This document shows positions 1-6,000 of a stretch of 7,579 nt of DNA, one piece after another. The first letter of the stretch is position 1. Each line of letters opens with the position of its first letter. The notes under the pieces were generated by a model. The model searched no databases and was not told the DNA's origin. It saw only the letters and a program-made list of their open reading frames with translations. The stretch covers positions 1-7,579 of the forward strand of contig JBNKDD010000282.1 in NCBI GenBank assembly GCA_050288085.1. Reading direction: 5' to 3'. The stretch comes from JBNKDD01 sp050288085. Its GTDB lineage: Bacteria; Chloroflexota; Anaerolineae; Aggregatilineales; UBA3940. A program made the position numbers and the translations under genes.

Positions 1-460
1 CGACAGACACATCAAGGGCTTCGGCGGCGGCTGTCAGATCGGGCATTTCGCGGGGGCCACCACGACCCATACCCATAAAGCCGGCTGCCTCCAGAGCCGC
101 GGTAAGTTCCTCAACTGTGACACCCAGTTCAGCGGCGGCAGCTTCATAATCTGTTGGACCCCGGCCTTCCTCGTCAAATCCCAGGGCGGCTTCTAAATCT
201 TCTGTCGACACGCCAAGCGATTCGGCGGCGGTGGTGAGGTCAAGCTCAGGTCTTTCATCACGGCCACGTTCACCTGGGCCATCGCCGGGTGGCTGCTGAC
301 CATCAGCGGGGGACTGCTGACCATCAGCGGGGGACTGTTTCCTGTTATCTGCAGGGATGGCTTCGTCGGGTGTGACAGCCTCGGTTGATGAGGTTGGCGA
401 GCAACCCGCTAATACAAGCGCCAATATAACCAGTAGTGTCAATAGCGTCTTCTTAAACAT
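1..460 (-). CDS. Repeat-containing lipoprotein, N-terminal part (3' end beyond window)
   Basis: The reading frame is open from the ATG at 460-458 to the left edge, giving 153 visible residues. Residues 1-20 form a lipoprotein signal: a basic start (MFKK), a hydrophobic core and the lipobox LAGC with Cys20, so the mature protein should be lipid-anchored outside the membrane. A low-complexity linker follows (about 21-70), rich in Pro, Asp, Gly and Gln, with a perfect seven-residue duplication (SPADGQQ) at 43-56. Then come at least three copies of a short helical motif of the form D-x-x-AAAxxLGVxxxxLxxAL, at about 74-95, 104-128 and 141 onward. A GGGGAG ribosome site lies about 10 bases before the ATG. 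I do not recognise a specific family; binding or scaffold roles are guesses. It is divergently transcribed from the membrane-protein pair. The gene call is firm; the function is unknown. Confidence 0.85.
   Translation of the reverse strand, partial: MFKKTLLTLLVILALVLAGCSPTSSTEAVTPDEAIPADNRKQSPADGQQSPADGQQPPGDGPGERGRDERPELDLTTAAESLGVSTEDLEAALGFDEEGRGPTDYEAAAAELGVTVEELTAALEAAGFMGMGRGGPREMPDLTAAAEALDVSV
293..337. repeat. Perfect 21-bp tandem duplication inside the lipoprotein linker
   Basis: The unit at 293-313 is repeated exactly at 314-334, followed by the first three bases of a third copy. It is in frame and encodes the duplicated SPADGQQ linker peptide. Exact identity suggests a recent slippage event, so linker length may vary between strains. 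Confidence 0.9.
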
Positions 461-517
461 TTGCCTGTTTCTCCCCAAAATAGTTACCGAATAAAGCTTC
501 TACAGTGTGGCATGCTC

Positions 518-546
518 ATGTTAGGTTGTTGTTCACAAAATGTAAA
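518..546 (-). promoter_or_regulatory. Sigma70-type promoter for the 1-460 lipoprotein
   Basis: On the minus strand TTTACA (546-541) is followed after a 17-bp spacer by TAACAT (523-518). This predicts a start near 511 and a leader of about 50 nt to the ATG at 460. Spacing is ideal; the -35 matches consensus at five of six positions and the -10 at four of six. Confidence 0.5.
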
Positions 547-557
547 AGAAATGTAAA
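540..557 (-). promoter_or_regulatory. Direct-repeat box (TTTACAT, 11-bp period) overlapping the -35
   Basis: On the minus strand TTTACAT occurs at 557-551 and again at 546-540, separated by TTCT. Seven-base direct repeats with four-base spacers are the usual layout of OmpR/PhoB-family response-regulator sites, and TTTACA-N5-TTTACA resembles the Bacillus PhoP box. The second half-site coincides with the predicted -35. Which regulator would bind is not known from this window. Confidence 0.4.
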
Positions 558-655
558 TGGCGGTTCGGCTTGTTCCGGCTAGTGTCATAGCAGGCAAATC
601 GTCGGATGAGCGTCGAGTGCTAGCCTGTTGCATTTCGAGTACAATAAGTAGCGTT

Positions 656-1645
656 ATGGCTACAATAGCATCATCAACCCCAACACCTAAACAGCGGCCT
701 TTTATATGGGCCAGCTTGCAGCACCCGATCTACTGGCTGGAAAGCCGCCGCCGGGCACGTTATCGCGGTTTAGCCATCCTGCGCTGGATCAATACACCAA
801 TCATTTTCGCTGTTGCGGGACTGGCGATTGCCATTACGACCGGCGTGGTATGGGCTTCGGAGGGGTGGGGCTGGATCGAATATGCGGCTCCACAGGCCCT
901 GGGAATCTCAATTGTCGCGATGGTGATTATCCAACTGGTGGCGGGTGCTACTGTCAACATCCTGATGATCGCTGAGGCAGCCCCTCTGATCAGCGGCGAG
1001 GTTGAATTACAAAGCTGGCGATTGCTCCGCACAACCACCCTGCCTTTGAATCAGATCATTTATGCAAAGCTGGCGGCTGCGTTGGCCTCCTTCCGGGGAA
1101 CATTGATCGGCCTGATGTTTATTCGTGCAGCCAGTTTGTTATCGGGATGGCTGATGTTCGCGTTCTTTTTGCTGCGTGAGGTGCTATATTATTCCTCGCC
1201 CAATTTATGGCAAGAAGATGTCTTTTCGATCTTTATTCCTATATTTCTGGCCGGGATCCTGTTTTCGATCTACTACCTGGCCCAACCTGTCATGCAATTC
1301 CTGGTCAATGGGGCGATAGGTTTGTTTGCTTCGGCCCATACCCGTGCTCGCGGTCCAGCCATTGCTGTAGGAATGGCCGGTCGGCTGCTGCTCTGGGTGG
1401 TCTCAATCCTGGTGAATGTTGGGATTTTCTACGGTATTGGTTTTCTGGTTAGTGAGTGGGGCAGTCCACGCTATTCTATGTTAGATGTATACCAGATTCT
1501 GCCACAGCCAACCGATCAGCAGATTGCCTGGACGATATGTTTGATGATCGGAACGTATGCGCTGGCAATATTAGTTGGGCAGATCGGGTTGTCGTTGGTG
1601 GCGTTGGGCCTGACACAGCGCCGCGCCCGTAGGTTAGGTGTGTGA
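656..1645 (+). CDS. ABC-2-type permease-like polytopic membrane protein
   Basis: I start at the ATG at 656 (329 aa). The same frame is open back to an ATG at 557, but those 33 extra residues are not membrane-protein-like, and the upstream ATG lies inside the TTTACAT repeat box. About six hydrophobic segments are visible (roughly residues 46-66, 82-105, 147-173, 188-208, 244-266, 290-318). The N-terminus HPIYWLESRRRARYRG and the segment ISGEVELQSWRLLRTTTLP followed by a Lys-containing amphipathic stretch resemble ABC-2 permeases, where an acidic/basic coupling region of the form E-x-x-x-x-W-x-x-L-x-x-x-x-LP precedes a membrane helix. No ribosome site is obvious at 656; a TACAAT at 640-645 could serve as a -10 for a nearly leaderless message. 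The stop overlaps the next gene by four bases. No ATPase gene is in the window, so a transport role is inferred from family resemblance only. Confidence 0.75.
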   Translation: MATIASSTPTPKQRPFIWASLQHPIYWLESRRRARYRGLAILRWINTPIIFAVAGLAIAITTGVVWASEGWGWIEYAAPQALGISIVAMVIIQLVAGATVNILMIAEAAPLISGEVELQSWRLLRTTTLPLNQIIYAKLAAALASFRGTLIGLMFIRAASLLSGWLMFAFFLLREVLYYSSPNLWQEDVFSIFIPIFLAGILFSIYYLAQPVMQFLVNGAIGLFASAHTRARGPAIAVGMAGRLLLWVVSILVNVGIFYGIGFLVSEWGSPRYSMLDVYQILPQPTDQQIAWTICLMIGTYALAILVGQIGLSLVALGLTQRRARRLGV

Positions 1646-2604
1646 TTCTGATGGCACGAAAAAAGAACCCACAGACCCGAAGGCGCGGATGGCAGCGGCG
1701 TTGGCGTTGGTTGTTTGGACGCGGCTGCCTGCCCGTAACAATTGTTCTATCCGCCGGGTTTGTATTTCTTCTGAACCTGGTGACATATTGGCGCGCGCCG
1801 TATTGGGTCTCAAACCCGGTTGAGTATTTGCTCAGCGGTCGGTTGGGTATGAGTGTGGTGACTTTGTTTGCGCTGCAAATGCTGGCTACATGGTCGATGG
1901 GATTGCTCGGTGCTGGGCGAGCAGTGAGGGCTGCCGGTGGGCAGGGGGGGCAACTCCGCCTCCGTCTACGGGTGATCTACCGCCGGTTAAGATCAACGGC
2001 GGTGTCCGTGCTGGTACTTCGGGTTGGCGTCTTGATCGTCTTGATCGCGTTTGCCATTTTTACCTACACAAGCATTCTAGGCTTCCGGCTTGACTCTGAT
2101 TGGCTAAGTGACTTTCGGAGAGCGTTTCGAGTACAACCGTTTCTGGTGATGATCGTTTCGCTGCTGGTCTTATTTCAATGGTTGGTTGGGCCGTTCCTGC
2201 GACTGCGTTACAGCGCTGTCCTGGGGGCACTGGCTTCGGCCTGGACCCGGCAGACCGGGGGAGAGCGGCTGTCGTTAGCGCTTAGTTTGCGGTTAGGAAT
2301 GGGAATGCTGGGCGCGTTGACGGTATTGTGGCTACCTACTATTGTTTACCTGGTATATGCCACCATTACCGATCCATATTCTTCGTATTCTGGTGTCTAT
2401 ACACCGAGTCCTGCTTTTAAGGTGGAGGTCATGCGGGTATCACTAGTCTTGATCCTGGCCTTGATCGCTCACCTGGGCGGGCAGATCGGACTGCCCGAAC
2501 TGTATCTTGCCATAGCACGGGCACGCTTAAAACGCCGCGCTGCTCAACCGGCATCTTCTGATAGAACTACTTTTCTGGTCAGTTCGGCCCAGGCTGCTGA
2601 TTAA
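1642..2604 (+). CDS. Polytopic membrane protein, paralogue of the upstream gene
   Basis: The GTG start at 1642 overlaps the upstream TGA by four bases (GTGA), the usual sign of translational coupling; an in-frame ATG at 1651 is an alternative start. From GTG it is 320 aa: a very basic N-terminus (about residues 5-28, RKK...RRRGWQRRWRW), then about six hydrophobic segments (roughly 31-48, 70-90, 118-141, 165-183, 218-240, 264-285) and a Ser/Ala-rich tail. Its C-terminal half aligns by eye with the preceding protein: GALASAWTR here against GLFASAHTR there, and LGGQIGLPELYLAIARARLKRR against LVGQIGLSLVALGLTQRRARR, with the two blocks 85 and 86 residues apart. The ABC-2-like segment of the first protein is poorly conserved here. 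The pair probably forms a heteromeric membrane complex; the substrate is unknown. Confidence 0.75.
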   Translation: MILMARKKNPQTRRRGWQRRWRWLFGRGCLPVTIVLSAGFVFLLNLVTYWRAPYWVSNPVEYLLSGRLGMSVVTLFALQMLATWSMGLLGAGRAVRAAGGQGGQLRLRLRVIYRRLRSTAVSVLVLRVGVLIVLIAFAIFTYTSILGFRLDSDWLSDFRRAFRVQPFLVMIVSLLVLFQWLVGPFLRLRYSAVLGALASAWTRQTGGERLSLALSLRLGMGMLGALTVLWLPTIVYLVYATITDPYSSYSGVYTPSPAFKVEVMRVSLVLILALIAHLGGQIGLPELYLAIARARLKRRAAQPASSDRTTFLVSSAQAAD

Positions 2605-2646
2605 CCCCCCTACAGTACTTAATCTAATAGTTGAGGAAACGGTTTA

Positions 2647-2668
2647 AGGGCGCAGCATGCTGCGCCCT
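2647..2668. terminator. 22-bp perfect palindrome downstream of the membrane-protein pair
   Basis: AGGGCGCAGCA and its exact complement abut with no spacer, 42 bp after the stop of the plus-strand gene. A moderately T-rich stretch (ATTGGATTATTTGT) follows on the plus strand, so this is a likely but not canonical terminator for the plus-strand unit. A T-rich tail is missing on the minus side. Confidence 0.5.
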
Positions 2669-2691
2669 ATTGGATTATTTGTAGTGCCTGT

Positions 2692-2712
2692 CCCCCCTTC
2701 GAAAAGGGGGGG
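2692..2712. repeat. C-rich palindrome (CCCCCCTT...AAGGGGGG)
   Basis: CCCCCCTT at 2692-2699 pairs with AAGGGGGG at 2704-2711 around a four-base CGAA loop. It lies between convergent genes. It resembles the palindrome at 5503-5522 in arm sequence and in the following GCGGAG/GCAGAG. It has no T-run, so I call it a dispersed palindromic repeat rather than a terminator. Confidence 0.6.
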
Positions 2713-2748
2713 CGGAGATTGATGTTTTAGAGGTAACGTTGATGCGAG

Positions 2749-4134
2749 TTAATCCCCGGCGGGGGCAGGGGTAATGACCGGCAGTCCTGCCAGCGCCATT
2801 GCAACTTCTTCCTCCGGGTACTCGTAATCCTGGAGCTTCCCGGCCTGGTAATCCATGTAAGCCTGCATATCGAAGTGACCATGTCCGGACAGATTGAAGA
2901 GGATGGTCTCGCTCTTGCCTTCTTCCTTGCAGCGCAGTGCCTCGCGGACGGCGGCTGCCACGGCATGATTCGATTCGGGGGCCGGGACGATGCCCTCGGT
3001 GCGGGCAAATTGCACACCTGCGGAGAATGTCTCAAGCTGCGGCGGTGCAATCGCTTCGATGTAACCGGTGCTCAACAGGTGACTGACCATCGGGGACATG
3101 CCATGATAGCGCAGACCGCCTGCATGGATTCCTGCCGGGACAAAGGTGCTGCCCAGGGTATACATCTTGACGACCGGGGCGAGGTGGGTGGTATCGCCGA
3201 AGTCGTAAGCATAGGGGCCTCTGGTCAGGGTAGGGCAGGCAGCGGGTTCAACTGCCAGGATGCGCGGATCAGCTTCACCGGTGAGCTTTTGCCCGATGAA
3301 GGGGAAAGCCAATCCTGCGAAGTTCGAGCCGCCACCGGTGCAGCCGATCACCACGTCGGGGTAATCACCGGCCATGTCAAGCTGCTTGAGCGCTTCCAGA
3401 CCGATCACCGTCTGGTGTGTCATCACATAATTGAGAACACTGCCCAGGCTGTACTTGGTGTCGTCGTTGGTGGCGGCGATCTCAACGGCCTCGGAGATGG
3501 CAATACCCAGTGAACCCGGCGAATCGGGGTCTTGTTCCAGAATGGCCCGACCTGATTGGGTGCGGTCGCTGGGGCTGGGATAGACCGATGCGCCATAGGT
3601 TTCGATCAGGGCGCGGCGGTAGGGCTTCTGGTTGTAGCTGACCCGCACCATGTAGACTTCGCATTCAATGCCGAAGAATGCGCAGGCCATCGATAAAGCT
3701 GATCCCCACTGCCCTGCGCCGGTTTCGGTGGTGATTTTCTTGACGCCTGCTTCTTTGTTGTAGAAAGCCTGCGCGATAGCCGTATTCGGTTTGTGTGACC
3801 CGGCAGGGCTGACACCCTCGTATTTGTAATAAATCTTGGCCGGGGTGTCGAGTGCTTTTTCCAGCCCACGCGCCCGGATCAGCGGGCTGGGGCGGTACAT
3901 GCGATACACGTCCAGCACCGGTTCGGGTATTTCGATATCACGCTCGGTGCTGACTTCCTGCATGATCAAGGACATTGGGAACAATGGCGCGAGATCATCC
4001 GGGCCAAGCGGCTGCATGGTACCAGGATGCAAGGATGGCGGGGCCGGTTCCTTCAGGTCAGCCGCGATATTGTACCAGGTTTTCGGGAGTTCACTTTCAG
4101 GCAGCACGTATTTGCGTGTCTTGTCGTCAGACAT
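2749..4134 (-). CDS. trpB: Tryptophan synthase beta chain, TrpB2 type
   Basis: A cytoplasmic PLP enzyme of 461 aa that condenses indole with L-serine to give tryptophan. The Schiff-base lysine is Lys115 in GSHKPN; the TrpB2 class has this GSHKxN form, against GAHKxN in classical TrpB1. Other family marks are TETGAGQWG (136-144, with the catalytic Glu137), the PLP-phosphate loop GGGSN (267-271) and the C-terminal NLSGHGHFD (414-422). The N-terminal extension with KTWYNIAADL and the overall length are also TrpB2-like; classical TrpB is nearer 400 aa. AGGAGG at 4149-4144 sits 9 bases before the ATG, fixing the start. It lies 227 bp downstream of trpS on the same strand, with no trpA nearby. TrpB2 proteins generally lack the contacts that couple them to TrpA and are thought to use free indole, so salvage or a stand-alone role is likely. 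Identification is strong. Confidence 0.97.
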   Translation of the reverse strand: MSDDKTRKYVLPESELPKTWYNIAADLKEPAPPSLHPGTMQPLGPDDLAPLFPMSLIMQEVSTERDIEIPEPVLDVYRMYRPSPLIRARGLEKALDTPAKIYYKYEGVSPAGSHKPNTAIAQAFYNKEAGVKKITTETGAGQWGSALSMACAFFGIECEVYMVRVSYNQKPYRRALIETYGASVYPSPSDRTQSGRAILEQDPDSPGSLGIAISEAVEIAATNDDTKYSLGSVLNYVMTHQTVIGLEALKQLDMAGDYPDVVIGCTGGGSNFAGLAFPFIGQKLTGEADPRILAVEPAACPTLTRGPYAYDFGDTTHLAPVVKMYTLGSTFVPAGIHAGGLRYHGMSPMVSHLLSTGYIEAIAPPQLETFSAGVQFARTEGIVPAPESNHAVAAAVREALRCKEEGKSETILFNLSGHGHFDMQAYMDYQAGKLQDYEYPEEEVAMALAGLPVITPAPAGD

Positions 4135-4143
4135 GGTCTCAAT

Positions 4144-4149
4144 CCTCCT
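4144..4149 (-). promoter_or_regulatory. Strong ribosome binding site of trpB2
   Basis: AGGAGG on the minus strand, 9 bases from the ATG at 4134. It gives trpB2 its own efficient initiation independent of trpS. Confidence 0.8.
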
Positions 4150-4263
4150 AAGTTGTTTATGACTACATTTCAGGCTGTGATAAGAGCCTGCGCATCGCTC
4201 GTATCAAAGGCGCTTGAAATGCAATGTGCTGCGTCCGTGTTCCTGGTAAAAGCCTCCTTATAG

Positions 4264-4314
4264 CCCTCACCCCCTAGCCCCACTCCGATCTGCTTCGCAG
4301 ATTTAGGGAGAGGG
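4264..4314. repeat. Dispersed-repeat-like CTCACCCCCTAGCCCC hairpin
   Basis: The sequence CCCTCACCCCCTAGCCCC leads into a perfect ATCTGC-TTC-GCAGAT hairpin and a GGGAGAGGG closing arm. From memory, intergenic elements of this composition are frequent in Chloroflexota and some other phyla; this was not checked. Only one copy is in the window. Confidence 0.4.
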
Positions 4315-4361
4315 AAGTCAGGCTTAGCGGGATGGTTAGCCTATATTCTAAAGTGCCCCTA

Positions 4362-5411
4362 CTAGCGATACAGATTAATTACCTTATCGGTGAGCGGGCT
4401 GATCAATCCCATAGCTTCACGGGCCTGGGCGACGGTTTCCTGGGCGATGGGGCGAGCACGTTCTGCCCCCGACCGTAGGATGTCGATCACATCGTCGGGG
4501 CGTTCTTCGAGGAAACGCCGCCGTTCGCGGATCGGGTCGAGGAAGGCGTTGAGCTTCTCAGAAAGGACTTTCTTGCATTCTACGTCACCGATCTGACCCT
4601 TGCGGTAGCGATCCTTAAACTCCTCAACCTGCTCGGTGTCAGGGTTAAACAGGTCGTGATAGATGAATAACGGGTTCCCCTCGACCGTGCCCGGATCGGT
4701 TTTGTGGATGCGATTTGGATCTGTGTACATGCTCATCACTTTTTGGTGGACAGTCTTCGCATCGTCAGAGAGCATGATGGCATTGCCGATGCTCTTGCTC
4801 ATCTTGGCCTGACCATCGGTGCCAATCAGGGTAGGGGTGTCCTCCGGGATCATGCCATCGGGGATCGGGAAGACTTCTTCGCCAAACCGGTTGTTAAAAC
4901 GACGGGCGATCTCGCGGGTGACTTCGATGTGACTGGCCTGATCCTTACCGACCGGAACCAGATTTCCTTTGACGATTAGAATGTCGGCTGCCTGCAAAAC
5001 CGGATAATTCAGCAGACCGGCTGATGGCTCCTCGATGTGCAGGTTTTGCATCACCTCTTTGAGGGATGGTACACGCTGCAAACGCGGTACGGTGGTGAGC
5101 ATCGAAAAGATCAAGGTCAGTTCGGCGGTTTCTGGGACATCGGATTGAAGATAATGGGTTGCCTTGTCCGGCTCGATGCCAGCTGCGTAATTGTCAATCA
5201 CGACGTCGATGGCGTTCTGGCGGGTAGCCACTACGTCAACTTTTTCCGGGTGGGTGGTCAGAGAGTGGTAATCTGCTACCAGCAGGAATAGGTCGTATTG
5301 GTTTTGGAGCCGGGCGCGATTCTGTAAGGTGCCGATATAGTGCCCCAGATGTAGTTTGCCGGTTGGCCGGTCGCCGGTCAGGATGCGGCCTTTCTGTTCA
5401 GTTTCAGCCAT
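4362..5411 (-). CDS. trpS: Tryptophanyl-tRNA synthetase
   Basis: A class Ic aminoacyl-tRNA synthetase of 349 aa that charges tRNA-Trp with tryptophan in the cytoplasm. The Rossmann signature is TGKLHLGHYIG with the HIGH-type HLGH at 21-24; the KMSKS loop is AKMSKS (202-207). Further family blocks are the tryptophan-pocket stretch PVLQAADIL (137-145) and VGKDQASHIEVTREIARRFN (154-173). The length fits bacterial TrpRS (about 330-350). I chose the ATG at 5411: the frame continues to a GTG at 5474, but the extra 21 residues precede the normal TrpRS start and cover the AAGGAG ribosome site at 5426-5421. That site is 14 bases from the ATG, rather far; an in-frame ATT at 5420-5418 is a remote alternative. 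The opening GRILTGDRPTGKLHLGHY resembles the Clostridium/Streptococcus-type TrpRS. The gene is preceded by a tryptophan T-box. Confidence 0.97.
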   Translation of the reverse strand: MAETEQKGRILTGDRPTGKLHLGHYIGTLQNRARLQNQYDLFLLVADYHSLTTHPEKVDVVATRQNAIDVVIDNYAAGIEPDKATHYLQSDVPETAELTLIFSMLTTVPRLQRVPSLKEVMQNLHIEEPSAGLLNYPVLQAADILIVKGNLVPVGKDQASHIEVTREIARRFNNRFGEEVFPIPDGMIPEDTPTLIGTDGQAKMSKSIGNAIMLSDDAKTVHQKVMSMYTDPNRIHKTDPGTVEGNPLFIYHDLFNPDTEQVEEFKDRYRKGQIGDVECKKVLSEKLNAFLDPIRERRRFLEERPDDVIDILRSGAERARPIAQETVAQAREAMGLISPLTDKVINLYR

Positions 5412-5502
5412 ATTAGAAATTGTCTCTCCTTGAGTCGTTGATGTAAGGGTTACACGGTTCACCCCCCATCGCACTCATGTGCAAGCACATTCGCTGCGAT
5501 TC

Positions 5503-5522
5503 GCCCCCCTTGCAAGGGGGGC
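5503..5522. repeat. C-rich perfect palindrome in the trpS leader
   Basis: GCCCCCCTTGCAAGGGGGGC is a perfect 20-bp palindrome. It lies between the T-box terminator and trpS and closely resembles the palindrome at 2692-2712. Next to it, 5468-5500 forms an imperfect inverted repeat (ATCGC/GCGAT outer arms, ATGTGC/GCACAT inner arms). Confidence 0.6.
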
Positions 5523-5540
5523 AGAGCGGCGGCGAGGGAT

Positions 5541-5576
5541 AAAAAACACCTCAACTACGTAAATCCTTTGGTGTTT
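5541..5576 (-). terminator. Second terminator-like hairpin after the T-box
   Basis: On the minus strand AAACACC (5576-5570) pairs with GGTGTTT (5550-5544) and runs into TTT, giving six consecutive T (5546-5541). The loop is 19 nt, so it is weaker than the T-box terminator. It lies between that terminator and trpS. Confidence 0.4.
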
Positions 5577-5582
5577 GCCCCT

Positions 5583-5626
5583 CAAATCAAAAAGGCCCAT
5601 CCCTGTTAAGGGACGAGCCTGATTTG
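5583..5626 (-). terminator. Rho-independent terminator of the T-box
   Basis: On the minus strand 5620-5609 pairs with 5604-5593 through 12 consecutive base pairs (two G-T wobbles) around a TAAC tetraloop, followed by TTTT. An outer CAAATC/GATTTG helix (5626-5621 with 5588-5583) can extend it. Confidence 0.9.
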
Positions 5627-5668
5627 CCCGTGGTGCCACCCTGTTTAAGCCGACATACTCATCCAAAT

Positions 5669-5696
5669 AAAAAACCCCGGCGTGATGCGCGAGGTT
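5669..5696 (-). terminator. Terminator-like hairpin inside the T-box leader
   Basis: On the minus strand AACCTC-GCG (5696-5688) pairs with CGC-GGGGTT (5682-5673, one bulged C at 5679) around a CATCA loop, then runs into T to 5669 (six T in all). It lies just upstream of the T-box sequence, where Stem III is expected, and it looks like an intrinsic terminator. Confidence 0.55.
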
Positions 5697-5920
5697 GGGA
5701 TGCCAGCTTCACTCTGACGGGTACGATTATTATACCCAGCGCCCTGGTAACGGTGGCGTCTCCGGTAAAGACTACTTGCTGATGCTTTTGCCTTTACAAC
5801 TCCCCGGCCCATTCACTGTCTGCGCTCGTATCACCTTCACACCCTCTGGTGACTCTCTGGACGCCGCTTTGACACTTACTATTCCGGATCGATGTCATTT
5901 GCTTATTCAGTTCTTAGAAC

Positions 5921-5948
5921 ACTATATCAGGTTTTGAGTGATTGTCAA
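5921..5948 (-). promoter_or_regulatory. Sigma70-type promoter of the T-box-trpS unit
   Basis: On the minus strand a perfect TTGACA (5948-5943) and TATAGT (5926-5921, five of six) are 16 bp apart, placing the start near 5914, just upstream of Stem I of the T-box. A small inverted repeat, GTTCT-T-AGAAC (5910-5920), lies over the predicted start. Confidence 0.75.
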
Positions 5949-6000
5949 GGGTTTTAGGGTTTTTAGAAAAAAGTAAGGGTTTTCTCTTTCTCGGAGAGAG

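Larger units (their letters stand above)
4135..4361 (-). other. trpS-trpB2 intergenic leader with hairpins
   Basis: This 227-bp spacer contains no gene. Downstream of trpS, 4264-4314 folds as a C/G-rich element: ATCTGC/GCAGAT around a TTC loop at 4288-4302, flanked by CTCC/GGAG and CCCTC/GAGGG. It looks like a dispersed intergenic repeat and has no T-run, so it should not block read-through strongly. Nearer trpB2, CATTTCA (4166-4172) can pair with TGAAATG (4215-4221), enclosing AGGCT/AGCCT (4172-4189). I see no convincing separate promoter, so trpB2 may be served partly by read-through from trpS. Confidence 0.45.
5583..5890 (-). ncRNA. T-box riboswitch, tryptophan-specific (trpS leader)
   Basis: The leader has the T-box parts in order on the minus strand. 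The base of Stem I is TCCGG (5889-5885) pairing with CCGGG (5807-5803). Next come the specifier-loop AGTA (5880-5877), AGAGAG (5858-5853) with the following GGTGTGAAGGTGA distal arm, and GAA (5814-5812) directly before the specifier TGG (5811-5809), the Trp codon. Downstream is the antiterminator signature AGGGTGGCACCACGG (5642-5628). Its variable base is C, which would pair with a G discriminator, as in bacterial tRNA-Trp. CGTCCCT (5615-5609) is shared: its CCCT pairs with AGGG of the T-box sequence (antiterminator) or with AGGGA (terminator). Uncharged tRNA-Trp should stabilise the antiterminator and switch on trpS. The exact pairing of Stems II/IIA-B was not resolved. Confidence 0.95.

Noticed and set aside
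557..655. Upstream in-frame start for the first membrane protein
   Set aside because: The ATG at 557 falls on the TTTACAT repeat box, has no good ribosome site, and the added residues do not look like part of a permease.
2692..2712. C-rich palindrome as terminator of trpB2
   Set aside because: It is a strong hairpin, but on the minus strand it is followed by ACAGGCACTAC rather than a T-run.
2875..3513. 212-codon plus-strand open frame antisense to trpB2
   Set aside because: It lies wholly within the strongly supported trpB2 gene, has no ribosome site and no recognisable family; it is a mirror of coding bias on the other strand.
4240..4260. AGGAGG-like site with a possible leader peptide upstream of trpB2
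   Set aside because: No start codon lies at a suitable distance and no Trp-rich short frame follows.
5475..5666. 63-codon minus-strand ORF between the T-box and trpS
   Set aside because: It overlaps the T-box core sequence, the terminator and the palindromes, which explain the sequence better; no family resemblance.
5695..5937. 80-codon plus-strand ORF opposite the T-box leader
   Set aside because: It is antisense to Stem I and the specifier region, which are conserved RNA features.
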